In this document: positions 52,595 to 63,840 of the stretch, in pieces | How the letters are laid out: every line of letters starts with the position of its first letter | Numbering within the stretch: the first letter of the stretch is position 1 | Source of the DNA: Salvia splendens | Lineage: Eukaryota; Streptophyta; Magnoliopsida; Lamiales; Lamiaceae | Direction: 5' to 3' | Length of the DNA: 64,000 nucleotides | Assembly: GCF_004379255.2 (NCBI RefSeq) | Contig: NC_056040.1 | Location: 36,133,779 to 36,197,778 of the forward strand | Position numbers and translations under genes: made by a program | The notes under the pieces: model-generated | Database searches by the model: none | Told to the model about the DNA's origin: nothing | Seen by the model: only the letters and a program-made list of their open reading frames with translations

Positions 52595-54045
52595 TGTTAG
52601 GGTTAGTATACTGAAAAGCATGTTTCGAGCGACTTCGCATGAATAGAATCTTACTTGTGTACGAAAAAACTCTACAATCCACTTTTGACCCGATTCAGTA
52701 TCATTCGAGCAGTTTGCACGAATAGAATCAATATATTATTACATTGTGTTTGCATGTGCGTTTATAAGATGTTTTATAAACATTTAAATGCATAAGAAGT
52801 AAACAAAGCCTACGTCTTTTGCTTAGTAGACTGGTCGTGGGCTGCACTCACTTCAAGGTACTACAGTCGGTTCTAAGCAATGCTTTGCAAAAGAGAAGAA
52901 GAATTTCACAACCTAGATAGGCTTTGGCTACCTATCGTGAAAGGTTGCAATGTCAGTCCGATTATTTTTAAGCCTTATTTAAATAAGATAACGTTGGTGT
53001 GGTATAACACTGAATGGATCTAACAGCAAGACGTGTCTTTATGCTATCTACTGAAAGACAAGGTCATGATAAATATCTATTTCTTAATCAATGTACGTTG
53101 GCATTGAGCATACGATATTGAGTATCTACTACTTTGACTTACCAAAGGTGCTGGTTTTTCACCTAACGATACAGGTATATTGGGTAGTTGTGATCATTAT
53201 CTAGCGGTGCTAGGATTGCTATTATGGTGAATCGTGCGGAAACTGGCCAGTTGGAGTTTTATTACTCTATGAATAATAAATAAGTGTTTCTTGCTTAGTC
53301 CACTCTTGGAATTAATAAGATGTTAATTAATTAAGTTCATAGCAGACTTTAATTAATTAATGGACATTTATATCTTAAGCGCGGGAAATAAATAATAAAC
53401 AAATGGAAACCCGGATTACTTGTAATTTCAGATTTGGATGGGGAGTTCAATATTACTTCTGAAGTGGCTGCTCGTAATATTCCAATATAAGCTTGTATTA
53501 AATTGTGGGTTCAATTTAATTAATAAAAAGCTAATTGGGGGAGCTCATATCCAAAACCTTCCCTAGATCCCTGACTGGGCCAAATATGTAACTATTATAA
53601 ATAGGAGAATAAATGAGACAGAAAATCAATGGATTTCATAATACAATTTTCGTCCCCCTTTATTTTGAGAGGAGCTCGAAAATTCTCTCTCCTCCTCCGT
53701 GAGGAATTTCTGTCTTCTTTATTCGAGTCCTAGTGTTTCGATAAGATCAGCCCACCCTGATGTCGAGATACAGTTTGGGACACCAGTCAGAAGATCCGTG
53801 GTCTAGTATTGAAGATCATCGTGGAGAAGGCGCGAGCAATCGACGATTCTTTGAAGAATCAACGAGGTAAATTGGCTAACTCCGTAGCAAGCATGTTTTA
53901 GGGATTTTTTGTGCTAAAGCATGTTTGAAATTCAAGTTATGAGCATGATACATGTGATAATTACGCGAATAGAATTTGTCTAAATAATCTGCAAAATAGA
54001 ACCGTATATGTGATCCGTTAGAACGCATGCTTCCGCTGCCAACCC
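52595..54045 (+). repeat. Copia-type LTR, copy 1 (3' LTR)
   Basis: TGTTAGGGTTAGTATACT follows the polypurine tract; runs to CCGCTGCCAACCC, where a gypsy LTR begins. Relative to copies 2 and 3 it lacks ~67 bp (GAGGTGAATCTCG...TTATTATTC) near 53240. It contains a ~TATAAATAG promoter-like box at ~53596 and a GAGGAGCTCGAAAATTCTCTC-type palindrome-rich leader. Confidence 0.85.
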
Positions 54046-55269
54046 TGTCACGCCCGCACTACCTAAGGATAGTATAGTATGGAAATTCGTGACTAAAAGG
54101 GAAGGGTTAAGAGAAGTGGGGATGAGAAATAGGGATGAGCAATAACAAGTACAGATTCAACCGGGAGATTATCAAAATATCATGTATACATCCTGGAATA
54201 CTTGAGTAGGAGTAATATAGGATCAAAAGATAGCGTTATGATACAAAATAGGATTAGTAGTTATAGCTTTCACAGCGGAAGTAAACAACACAGTTTCCTG
54301 TATAGAGACATAAGCTTCAGAGATCTTACTAGATCAAACTCAAAAGAACTTTATCTCAACACCCTTGCTTCACCGTTTTGCAGCTCAACCTGCACATTTA
54401 GAAATACATACTGAGCTGAGTATATGAGTACTCAGTGAACACAATGCCGAAAGATACAATTATACATTTGAAAATATTGTCACGTCATTACAGCAACACT
54501 CATGGATTTTTTTTACTTAAAAGGGCCGAGCTTGCTAAAATTCTATGTTCAACCGCGGTCTAAGTTCCTTTACCATATCTTAACATTTGTGTACCGGGAA
54601 GGTGGCCACCTTCCACGACGGTCACATGACCGGCCAACGGCTCACGGTCCATTTATGTACACTAGTCCAAGCAAGGTTTGCGGCCTTACTTGAACCCGAA
54701 TTCGATTATAACATATTTGGCATAACCAAGGCAGATATGCATAAATCATATATGACGGGACAATAATATTAACGAGCATAAATTTGGAAAGCTCACCTTA
54801 TTTACTTTCCAACTATTAGGATAAGATCCTTCGTTTTTCGTCGTTACTTTCGTCGTAAATCTCCCTTCTTTGTGTAGCTTTTTGTTTCACTTCAAAACCC
54901 GGCGTATGTTTTAGTGTAGGTGTGAATTTTATGAAGTGGTGTAATCTCTTTTTTTTTTTTAAAACATCAAAGAGGTGTAACAGAAGATCATATATATATA
55001 TGTGTTCATTGGTAACTTTATGTACAATTCATGACACGTACTATTTACTAACCAAGCCTACTTTCTTAGCTTTGATTAGTCAACAAAATGACTAATATAA
55101 CCTGCTCTTGACTCATCAAAGCTATACTTGGAATAAATTAATATTCTTTTATTAATTAGTTTATTTATATTTATTATATATATTTTTTAAAAGTTGGGAA
55201 AAAGAGGGACATGTACATATTTAGCCGTCACTTCTTACATTTATAATATCAAAAGTTCAGGTCAACACA
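54046..55269 (-). repeat. Gypsy LTR copy 1 (1224 bp)
   Basis: Minus strand TGTGTTGACCTGAAC ... GTGCGGGCGTGACA. Shorter and different in sequence from the 2.6-2.9-kb LTRs, yet it keeps donor-like TAAG/GTGAGCTTTC (~54796) and acceptor-like CTAAATGTGCAG/GTTGAGC (~54390), i.e. a 407-bp candidate intron. Confidence 0.85.
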
Positions 55270-55315
55270 TCCTCTCCTCCTTCAAAAAAAATTTCGTCCC
55301 GAAATTTGTTGTTTC

Positions 55316-56298
55316 TTACATAAACATTTCTGGGTATTGTTCTCTCATTTTCTCTTCTAACTCCCATGTTGATATTGACTTATTCCGTAACTGTTGTATC
55401 TTTTGATCAAGGATAGCTATAGGTTTCTCTTCATAGTTTAAATCTGGTGTTAGACTAACCTCTTCATAGTGGATTATGTGCTTCGGGTCATAAACATATT
55501 TCCAGAGTTGAGATACATGAAACACGTTGTGTACATTCCCAAGGCTTGGTGGTAATGCCAAACTATATGCCACCGGACCTACTTCGTCAAGAATCTCGTA
55601 AGTCCCGATGAAACGTGGCTTCAATTTTCCTTTGATTCCAAACCCAGTTATCCCTTTAGAAGGAGATACCTTCAAAAACACCTTATCTCTGATGTTAAAC
55701 TTCAACTCCGTCTGACGTGCATCAACATAAGACTTTTGCCGATCTTGTGCCTCCTTGATTCTCAATCCGATTTGTTTCACGATCTCAATCATGTCATTTA
55801 TCAAATCTGGACCTAGCATCTTTCTTTCACCAACTTCATCCCAGTAAAGTGGCGATCTGCACTTCCTTCCATATAATGCCTCGTATGGTGCCATTTCAAT
55901 GGTCGCCTGGTAGCTATTGTTGTATGCAAATTCTATCAAGGGCAAAACGGATTCCCAACTACCTCCCTTATCCAGTATGACTGCTCGTAACATATCTTCT
56001 AGGACTGTCCATCCGTTTGTGGATGAAATATTGTGCTAAAATTTAGTATTGATCCCAGTTCCTTCTGCAAGCTTTTCCAAACATTTGAGGTGAGTTTCGG
56101 ATCTCAATCCGATGTGATTGTGATCGGGATTCCATGCAGGCGTATGATCTCTTGGACATACAACTGAGCTAACTTCTCTGACCCATAAGTGATGTGAATG
56201 GGAATGAAATGAGCACACTTGGTAAGGCGGTCAACGATAACCCAGATAGCGGTATGTCCTCGTTTGGTTTTAGGCAGACCTATTACTGTCGTCACCAT
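55316..56298 (-). pseudogene. pol: gypsy pol fragment, copy 1 (integrase-chromodomain), broken
   Basis: Starts within the integrase core at VTTVIGLPKTKRGHTAIW, so the first catalytic Asp is missing or at the junction. The second Asp region TITSD is followed by a TGA (56104-56106) where copy 2 has CGA. A 19-bp deletion near 56003 (relative to copy 2) shifts the frame and removes the region with the catalytic Glu (expected after GQS). From 55993 the frame is open through [18 protein letters not shown] and FHVSQLWKYV to the TAA at 55316. The chromodomain is shortened by a 42-bp in-frame deletion between two TGTTG repeats (~55369). Inactive. Confidence 0.88.
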
Positions 56299-56708
56299 CC
56301 GGCGGCGATGACTCGCCGACCACCCTCTTCCCCTTCTTCTTCTTGGGCTCGCCCCGACCCCGCCCTACTCCCCCCGTTTGAACGGGAGTGCCCGCATCCC
56401 CGAGATCTATTCCCAACTCCTCTAAGGAGAAGTTCTCAAACCCTGTGAACCGCGTCGCTGCTGGGGTCGATGTGTGCGAAGAAGCAGTACCAAAATCAAA
56501 ACTGGGGCGATAGACGTTGTCCCCCAGCGTCCCCTGCATTTCCACCCCCCTCCCGCGTCCCCTGCATCCCCGGGTACCCCTGCATCATCTGCATCCCGAG
56601 TGCCCACCCCGGCATCATCGGACCCCCTGCATCCCCTGCCATTCCAGCGTACCAACCCGGGTACCCCCTGCCCGCCCTGCATCGCCGAACCCCCCGGCAT
56701 CCCCTGCC
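56285..56708 (-). pseudogene. Gly/Pro-rich gene fragment, copy 1 (PIF/Harbinger-associated 'GST T3-like' type?)
   Basis: GC-rich minus-strand coding-like segment: Gly/Met-rich (repeats of GMQ, MPG, DAGG), then NVYRPSFDFGTASSHTSTPA, then SLEELGIDLGDAGTPVQTGG, then GRGRGEPKKKKGKRVVGESS. This style (Ser/Gly/Pro-rich N-terminus, LGD.GTPVQT, basic KKKKGKRV) is what I recall for plant proteins annotated as glutathione S-transferase T3-like or Myb/SANT-like proteins linked to PIF/Harbinger transposons. It cuts off before any SANT domain. Frames change at least once. It is a duplicate of 60535-60934. Confidence 0.5.
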
Positions 56709-58181
56709 TTTTAGGGTTAGTATACTGAAAAGCATGTTCTGAGCTACTTCGCATGAATAGAATCTTACTAATGTACGGAAAAACTCTACAATCCACTTTT
56801 AACCCGATTCAGTATCATTCGAGCAGTTTGCACGAATAGAATCAATATTATTACATTTAAATGCATAAGAAGTAAACAAAGCCTACGTCTTTTGCTTAGT
56901 AGACTTGTCGTGGGCTGCGCTCACTTTAAGGTACTACAGTCGGTTCTAAGCAATGCTTTGCAAAAGAGAAGAAGAATTTCACAACGTAGATAGGCTTTGG
57001 CTACCTATCGTGAAAGGTTGCAATGTCAGTCCGATTATTTCTAAGCCTTAATGAAATAAGATGACGTTGGTGTGGTATAGCACTGAATGGATCTAACAAC
57101 AAGACGTGTCTTTATGCTATCTACTGAAAGACGAGGTCTTGATAAATATCTATTTCTTAATCAATGTACGTTAGCATTGAGCATACGATATTGAGTATCT
57201 TCTACTTTAGCTTACCAAAGGTGCGGGTATTTCGTCACCCAACGATCCAGGTATATTGGTTAGTGGTGATCATTATCTAGCGGTGCTAGGATTGCTATTA
57301 TGTTGAATCGTGCGCGAGGTGAATCTCGTTTGATAATGTCCTCAAGAGGAGCTTGAACAAGGTTTTATTATTCGGAAACTGGCCAGTAGGAGTTTTATTA
57401 CTCTATGAATAATAAATAAGTGTTTCTTGCTAAGTCCACTCTTGGAATTAATAAGATGTTAATTAATTAAGTTCATAGCAGACTTTAATTAATTAATGGA
57501 CATTTATATCTTAAGCACGGGAAATAAATAATAAACAAATGGAAACCCGGATTACTTGTAATTTCGGATTTGGATGGGGAGTTCAATATTACTTCTTTAG
57601 TGGTTGCTCGTAATATTCCAATATAAGCTTGTATTAATTTATGGGTTTAATTTAATTAGTAAAAAGCTAATTGGGGGAGCCCATATCCAAAACCTTCCCT
57701 AGATCCCTGACTAGGCCCAATATGTAACTATTATAAATAGGAGAATAAATGAGACAGAAAATCAATGGATTTCATAATACAATTTTCGTCCCCCTTTATT
57801 TTGAGAGGAGCTCGAAAATTCTCTCTCCTCCTCCGTGAGGAATTTCTGTCTTCTTTATTCGAGTCCTAGTGTTTCGATAAGATCAGCCCACCCTGATGTC
57901 GAGATACAGTTTGGGACACCAGTCAGAAGATCCGTGGTCTAGTATTGAAGATCATCGTGGAGAAGACGCTAGCAATCGACGATTCTTTGGAGAATCAACG
58001 AGGTAAATTGGCTAACTCCGTAGCAAGCATGTTTTAGGGATTTTTTGTTGTAAAGCATGTTTGAAATTCAAGTTATGAGCATGATACATGTGATAATTAC
58101 GCGAATAGAATTTGTCTAAATAATCTGCAAAATAGATCCGTATATGTGATCCGTTAGAACGCATGCTTCCGCTGCCAACCC
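56709..58181 (+). repeat. Copia-type LTR, copy 2 (recombinant flanks)
   Basis: Left flank is CTGCC (56704-56708) plus the Gly/Pro gene fragment, as for copy 3. Right flank is the gypsy LTR joined at CCAACCC/TGTCA, as for copy 1. The first bases are TTTTAGGGTTAG instead of TGTTAGGG. The combination of flanks marks it as the crossover product of two LTRs. Confidence 0.88.
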
Positions 58182-59448
58182 TGTCATGCCCGCACTACCT
58201 AAGGATAGTATAGTATGGAAATTCGTGACTAAAAGGGAAGGGTTAAGAGAAGTGGGGATGAGCAATAACAAGTACAGATTCAACCGGGAGATTATCAAAA
58301 TCTTATGTATACATCCTGGAATACTTGAGTAGGAGTAATATAGGATCAAAAGATAGCGTTATGATACAAAATAGGATTAGTAGTTATAGCTTTCACAGCG
58401 GAAGTAAACAACACAGTTTCATGTATAGAGACATAAGCCTCAGAGGTCTTACTAGATCAAACTCAAAAGAACTTTCTCTCAACACCCTTGCTTCACCGTT
58501 TTGCAGCTCAACCTGCACATTTAGAAATACATACTATGCTGAGTATAGGAGTACTCAGTGAACACAATGCCGAAAGATACAATTATACATTTGAAAATAT
58601 TGTCACGTCATTACAGCAACACTAATGGATTTTTGTACTTAAAAGGCCCGAGCTTGCTAAAATTCTATGTTCAACCGCGGTCTAAGTTCCTTTACCATAT
58701 CTTAACATTTGTGTACCGGGAAGGTGGCCACCTTCCACGACGGTCACATGACCGGCCAACGGCTCATGGTCCATTTGTGTACACTAGTCCAAGCAAGGTT
58801 TGCGGCCTTACTTGAACCCGAATTCGATTATAACATATTTGGCATAACCAAGACAGATATGCATAAATCATTTATGACGGGACAATAATATTGACGAGCA
58901 TAAATTTGGATTTTCAACATAACTTATCTCGAAATTACTTTGCAATTTTTATCCACGTAGGATGGAAAGCTCACCTTATTTACTTTCCAACTATTAGGAA
59001 AAGATCCTTCATTTTCCGTCGTTACTTTCTTCGTAAATCTCCCTTCTTTGTGTTGCTTTTTGTTTCACTTCAAAACCCGGCGTATGTTTTAGTGTAGGTG
59101 TGAATTTTATGAAGTGGTGTAATCTCTTTTTTTTAAAAACATCAAAGAGGTGTAACAGAAGATCATATATATATATATAAGTGTTCATTGGTAACTTTAT
59201 GTACAATTCATGACACGTACTATTTACTAACCAAGCCTACTTTCTTAGCTTTGATTAGTCAACAAAATGACTAATATAACCTACTCTTGACTCATCAAAG
59301 CTATACTTGGAATAAATTAATAATCTTTTATTAATTAGTTTATTTATATTTATTATATATTTTTTTTAAAAGTTGGGAAAAAGAGGGACATATACATATT
59401 TAGCCGTCACTTCTTACATTTATAATATCAAAAGTTCGGGTCATCATA
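58182..59448 (-). repeat. Gypsy LTR copy 2 (1267 bp)
   Basis: Minus strand begins about TATGATGACCC and ends GTGCGGGCATGACA. Nearly identical to copy 1 but carries a ~54-bp segment (around 58910-58963) that copy 1 lacks. Donor-like AAG/GTGAGCTTTCC (~58974) and acceptor-like TGTGCAG/GTTGAGC (~58513) define a 462-bp candidate intron. Confidence 0.85.
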
Positions 59449-59494
59449 TCCTCTCCTCCTTCAAAAAAAATTTCGTCCCGAAATTTGTTGTTTC

Positions 59495-60535
59495 TTACAT
59501 AAACATTTCTGGGTATTGTTCTCTCATTTTCTCCTCTAACTCCCATGTTGCCTCTTCTTGTCCATGGTGATTCCACAAAACTTTCACTGTTGATATTGAC
59601 TTAATCCGTAACTGTTGTATCTATTGATCAAGGATAGCTATAGGTTTCTCTTCATAGTTTAAATCTGGTGTTAGACTAACCTCTTCATAGTGGATTATGT
59701 GCTTCGGGTCATAAACATATTTCCAGAGTTGAGATACATGAAATACATTGTGTACATTCCCAAGGCTTGGTGGTAATGCCAAACTATATGCCACCGGACC
59801 TACTTCGTCAAGAATCTCGTAAGGCCCGATGAAACGTGGCTTCAATTTTCTTTTGATTCCAAACCTAGTCATCCCTTTAAAAGGAGATACATTCAAAAAC
59901 ACCTTATCTCCGATGTTAAACTTCAACTCCGTCCGACGTGCATCGACATAAGACTTTTGTCGATCTTGTGCCTCCCTGATTCTCAATCGGATTTGTTTCA
60001 CGATCTCAATCATGTCATTTATCAAATCTGGACCTAGCATCTTTCTTTCACCAACTTCATCCCAGTAAAGTGGCGATCTGCACTTCCTTCCATATAATGC
60101 CTCGTATGGTGCCATTTCAATGGTCGCCTGGTAGCTATTGTTGTATGCAAATTCTATCAAGGGCAAAACGGATTCCCAACTACCTCCCTTATCCAGTATG
60201 ACTGCTCGTAACATAGCTTCTAGGGTCTGAATTGTTCTTTCTGACTGTCCATCCGTTTGTGGATGAAATATTGTGCTAAAATTTAGTATTGAGCCCAGTT
60301 CCTTCTGCAAGCTTTTCCAAACATTTGAGGTGAGTTTCGGATCTCGATCCGATGTGATTGTGATCGGGATTCTATGCAGGCGTATGATCTCTTGGACATA
60401 CAACTGAGCTAAGTTCTCTGACCCATAAGTGATGTGAATGGGAATGAAATGAGCACACTTGTAAGGCGGTCAACGATAACCCAGATAGCGGTATGTCCTC
60501 GTTTTGTTTTAGGCAGACCTATTACCGTCGTCACC
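59495..60535 (-). pseudogene. pol: gypsy pol fragment, copy 2 (integrase-chromodomain), broken
   Basis: Covers the same region as copy 1. A 1-bp loss near 60462 (CACTTGTAAGG against CACTTGGTAAGG) shifts the frame of the integrase start. From 60403 the frame holds [30 protein letters not shown] (second Asp and Glu of the D,D35E core), MAPYEALYG and FHVSQLWKYV, to a TAG at 59621-59623 that replaces the Lys codon of copy 1 (LDQK). Beyond it the chromodomain, including the part deleted in copy 1, is still readable in frame to the TAA at 59495. The first catalytic Asp is lost at the junction with the Gly/Pro-rich gene. Confidence 0.88.
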
Positions 60536-60934
60536 AGCAGGCTGTGACGACTCGCCGACCACCCTCTTCCCCTTCTTCTTCTTGGGCGTGCCCCGACCCC
60601 GCCCTACTCCCCCCGTTTGAACGGAAGTGCCCGCATCCCCGAGATCTATTCCCAACTCCTCTAAGGAGAAGGTCTCAAACCCTGTAAACAGCGTCTCTGC
60701 TGGGGTCGATGTGTGCGAAGAAGCAGTACCAAAATCAAAACTGGGGCGATAGACGTTGTCCCCCCCGGCGTCCCCTGCATTCCCACCCACCCTCCCGCGT
60801 CCCCTGCATCATCTGCATCCCGGGTGCCCACCCCGGCATCTTCGGACCCCCTGCATCCCCTGCCATCCCGGCGTACCACCCCCCGGGTACCCCCTGCCCG
60901 CCCTGCATCACCGAACCCCCCTGCATCCCCTGCC
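60535..60934 (-). pseudogene. Gly/Pro-rich gene fragment, copy 2
   Basis: Same order as copy 1: Gly/Met-rich segment, VYRPSFDFGTASSHTSTPA, SLEELGIDLGD, GVGRGRGTPKKKKGKRVVGE, then the gypsy junction at SSQPAGDD. After removal of the LTR and one CTGCC copy, the frame from the ATG at 62571 continues into the Gly/Met-rich part here, then needs one frame change before NVYRPSF. So this is the original continuation of the exon at 62416-62571. Small deletions distinguish it from copy 1. Confidence 0.6.
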
Positions 60935-62415
60935 TTTTTGGGTTAGTATACTGAAAAGCATGTTTTGAGCTACTTCGCATAAATAGAATCTTGCTTATGT
61001 ACGGAAAAACTCTACAATCCACTTTTGACCCGATTCAGTATCATTCGAGTAGTTTGCACGAACAGAATCAATATATTATTACATTTAAATGCATAAAAAG
61101 TAAACAAAGCCTACGTCTTTTACTTAGTAGACTGGTCGTGGGCTGCGCTCACTTTAAGGTACAAGAGTCGGTTCTAAGCAATGCTTTGCAAAAGAGAAGA
61201 AGAATTTCACAACCTAGATAGGCGTTGGCTACCTATCGTGAAAGGTTGCAATGTCAGTCCGATTATTTCTAAGCCTTATGGAAATAAGATGACGTTGGTG
61301 TGGTATAGCACTGAATGGATCTAACAACAAGACGTGTCTTTATGCTATCTACTGAAAGACGAGGTCTTGATAAATATCTATTTCTTAATCAATGTACGTT
61401 AGCATTGAGCATACGATATTGAGTATCTTCTACTTTGACTTACCAAAGATGCGGGTATTTCGTCACCCAACGATCCAGGTATATTGGTTAGTGGTGATCA
61501 TTATCTAGCGGTGCTAGGATTGCTATTATGTTGAATCGTGCGCGAGGTGAATCTCGTTTGATAATGTCCTCAAGAGGAGCTTGAACAAAGTTTTATTATT
61601 CGGAAACTGGCCAGTTGAAGTTTTATTACTCTATGAATAATAAATAAGTATTTCTTGCTAAGTCCACTCTTGGAAATAATAAGATGTTAATTAATTAAGT
61701 TCATAGCAGACTTTGATTAATTAATGGACATTTATATCTTAAGCACGGGAAATAAATAATAAACAAAATGGAAACCCGGATTACTTGTAATTTCGGATTT
61801 GGATGGGGAGTTCAATATTACTTCTGTAGTGGCTGCGCGTAATATTCCAATATAAGCTTGTATTAAATTATGGGTTCAATTTGATTAGTAAAAAGCTAAT
61901 TGGGGGAGCCCATATCCAAAACCTTCCATAGATCCCTGACTGGGCCCAATATGTAACTATTATAAATAGGAGAATAATGGAGACAGAAAATCAATGGATT
62001 TCATAATACAATTTTCGTCCCCCTCTATTTTGAGAGGAGCTCAAAAATTCTCTCTCCTCCCCCGTGAGGAATTTCTGTCTTCTTTATTCGAGTCCTAGTG
62101 TTTCGATAAGATCAGCCCACCCTGATGTCGAGATACAGTTTGGGACACCAGTCAGAAGATCCGTGTTCTAGTATTGAAGATCATCGTGGAGAAGGCGCGA
62201 GCAATCGACGATTCTTTGGAGAATCAACGAGGTAAATTGGCTAACTCCGTAGCAAGCATGTTTTAGGGATTTTTTGTGCTAAAGCATGTTTGAAATTCAA
62301 GTTATGAGCATGATACATGTGATACTTACGCGAATAGAATTTGTCTAAATAATCTGCAAAATAGATCCGTATATGTGATCCTTTAGAACGCATGCTTCCA
62401 CTGCCAACCCCTTCA
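60935..62415 (+). mobile_element. Solo copia-type LTR, copy 3, with CTGCC target duplication
   Basis: Runs from about TTTTTGGGTTAG (diverged TGTTAGGGTTAG) to AACCCCTTCA, flanked by CTGCC at 60930-60934 and 62416-62420, both inside the Gly/Pro-rich gene. No internal region. Highly similar to copies 1 and 2. Confidence 0.85.
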
Positions 62416-62571
62416 CTGCCATCCCGGCGTACCACCCCCAGGTGCCATCCCGGGCATCATCTGCTGCCAAGGGTAGTAGTACCCGGGCAGCGGACCCCAT
62501 CCACCTCCCACGGGTACCGTGGGAGTTTGAGACCCGCTCGTCCCCGGAGTAGGCTCGTTGTTGCGCTCCAT
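62416..62571 (-). pseudogene. 5' exon of Gly/Pro-rich gene (PIF/Harbinger-associated type?)
   Basis: ATG at 62571 opens MERNNEPTPGTSGSQTPTVP, followed by a Gly/Trp/Tyr/Met-rich stretch (GGGWGPLPGYYYPW, MMPGMAPGGGTPGWQ), interrupted by the solo LTR at 62415. I prefer this ATG to the upstream in-frame one, because the upstream extension overlaps a TATA-like box and a leader-like sequence. Function is not recognised with certainty. The composition and the SLEELGIDLGD...KKKKGKRV continuation past the LTR suggest the N-terminal region of a plant SANT/Myb-like or 'GST T3-like' protein. Confidence 0.55.
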
Positions 62572-62680
62572 TTCACATTCTTGATCTTGTACAAAAATTA
62601 AGATAGAGAGAGTACTCGTTAAAACAAGTGGTGTGAATGAGAATGACGTGCAAATCGCGTATATATAGTGTTTCAGAAAA
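62572..62680 (-). promoter_or_regulatory. Probable leader and TATA box of the Gly/Pro-rich gene
   Basis: CACTATATATACGC on the minus strand (62657-62670) is a good plant TATA-like box, about 90 bp upstream of the ATG at 62571. The interval is AC/CT-rich, as plant leaders often are (CTCTCTCTATCTTAA). A transcription start near 62630 would be expected. Confidence 0.5.
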
Positions 62681-62689
62681 GAAAAAAAA

Positions 62690-63000
62690 AAGCTCGCCGA
62701 TCGCTCATCGATCGGGAGGCTGCAATAGCGGCCACCGCACCGGCGCGCCACTCGACGGCTCGGATGGCCGAGAGGGCGTCAAGACGCTGGCCGAGAGGGG
62801 CGCGCCTGGCCGAGAAGCGTCGACACTCGTCGGAACACGACGCCGAGACGGGCGCTCGCCGCTGGCCGAGAAGAGCCGCGCCTACGTGCACGCTCCTGAC
62901 CGAGACGCTGGCGACTCCCGACGAGCCGCTGGCCGAGACGGTGGCGCGCTACATGCGCGCCGATGGCCGAGACGCCGTGTGCGTCGTATTCCGACGAAGA
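62690..63000 (+). repeat. GC-rich GGCCGAGA minisatellite-like region
   Basis: Eight copies of (G/C)GCCGAGA(C/G/A)G-type words at ~62766, 62789, 62808, 62843, 62865, 62899, 62932 and 62966, spaced 19-35 bp, in very CpG-rich sequence. Open frames on both strands come from this composition. Resembles the GCCGAG minisatellite at 3755-4065. Confidence 0.7.
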
Positions 63001-63289
63001 ACTCATCGGATTTTCATCGTTCATCGTTCGTGCGAACCTCGTACGATGAGATAACGATGAATGATTATTTTAATGATTATTTAATTATTTTATTAAAAGA
63101 TATCATTAAAATATTATTATTTAATGGAAATAAAATCTTTTGGGAAGATTTCCCTAGATTCTTGGATTTTATTTTGGAAAATTTTCAAGATGAATTTGGA
63201 AATAAGATTTGAATATATCTTTTATGGATTTTATGTATTATATAAGATTTGATTTAATATCAAATCATGGATTAATTAGATTCTTTCCT
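63001..63289. other. AT-rich region, nothing recognised
   Basis: AT-rich sequence with TTTTATTAAAAGATATCATT-type words and no ORF, RNA gene or element boundary that I can support. It leads into the ~80-bp repeat. Confidence 0.5.
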
Positions 63290-63840
63290 TATTCATTGGA
63301 TTTATATGGATTTTATTCTAGATGAATCCTAGTTATATTTGGAAAATAATAATCTAAATTTTATCTATATCCTATGGATTTATATGGATTTATTCCTAGA
63401 CAAATCCAAGTTGGATTTAGATAATAATAATAATATTATTTTATTCTTATCCTATTAATTTAAATGAATTTATTCATAGATAAATTCTAGATGGATTTGG
63501 ATAGTGATAATATAATATTTTATTCTTATCTTATAGATTTATATGGATTTGTTCCTATATAAATCATAGATGGATTTGAATAATTATAATCTAATATTTT
63601 CTAATTCTATGGATTTATATGGATTTACTCCAAGAATAAATCCTAGATGGATTAGGATTAATATTAATATTAATTTATTTTATCCCATGGATTTGAATAG
63701 ATTTAAGACAAATCCTAGATGGATTAAAATAAGTATTAATCCATGATTATCCTTATCTTTTGGATTTATATCCTAGATAGATTAGGATAAAGATAAGAAA
63801 TAAGAAAATCCGTATTTAATTGGATTTAGATAAATTAATT
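63290..63840 (+). repeat. AT-rich ~80-bp degenerate tandem repeat
   Basis: TGGATTTATATGGATTTATT followed by (AA)ATCCTAGATGGATT(T/A)GGAT and an AT-rich spacer recurs at ~63298, 63376, 63461, 63538, 63611 and 63688, spacing 73-85 bp. Together with the GC-rich region to its left it may belong to one long, unidentified LTR or satellite running past the window end. Confidence 0.7.

Larger units (their letters stand above)
54046..56298 (-). mobile_element. Gypsy fragment, copy 1 (3' LTR + part of integrase)
   Basis: Minus-strand 3' end of a Tekay-like element: integrase core to chromodomain (56298-55316), polypurine region (~55270-55300, GGGACGAAATTTTTTTTGAA then GGAGGAGAGGA), LTR 55269-54046. It is cut at its 5' side inside integrase, where it joins the Gly/Pro-rich gene fragment. 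Same junction as copy 2. Confidence 0.85.

Noticed and set aside
62637..63212. 191- and 128-codon plus-strand ORFs across the GC-rich minisatellite
   Set aside because: They run from the minus-strand gene's promoter through repeats into AT-rich sequence; composition changes abruptly and no domain is seen.
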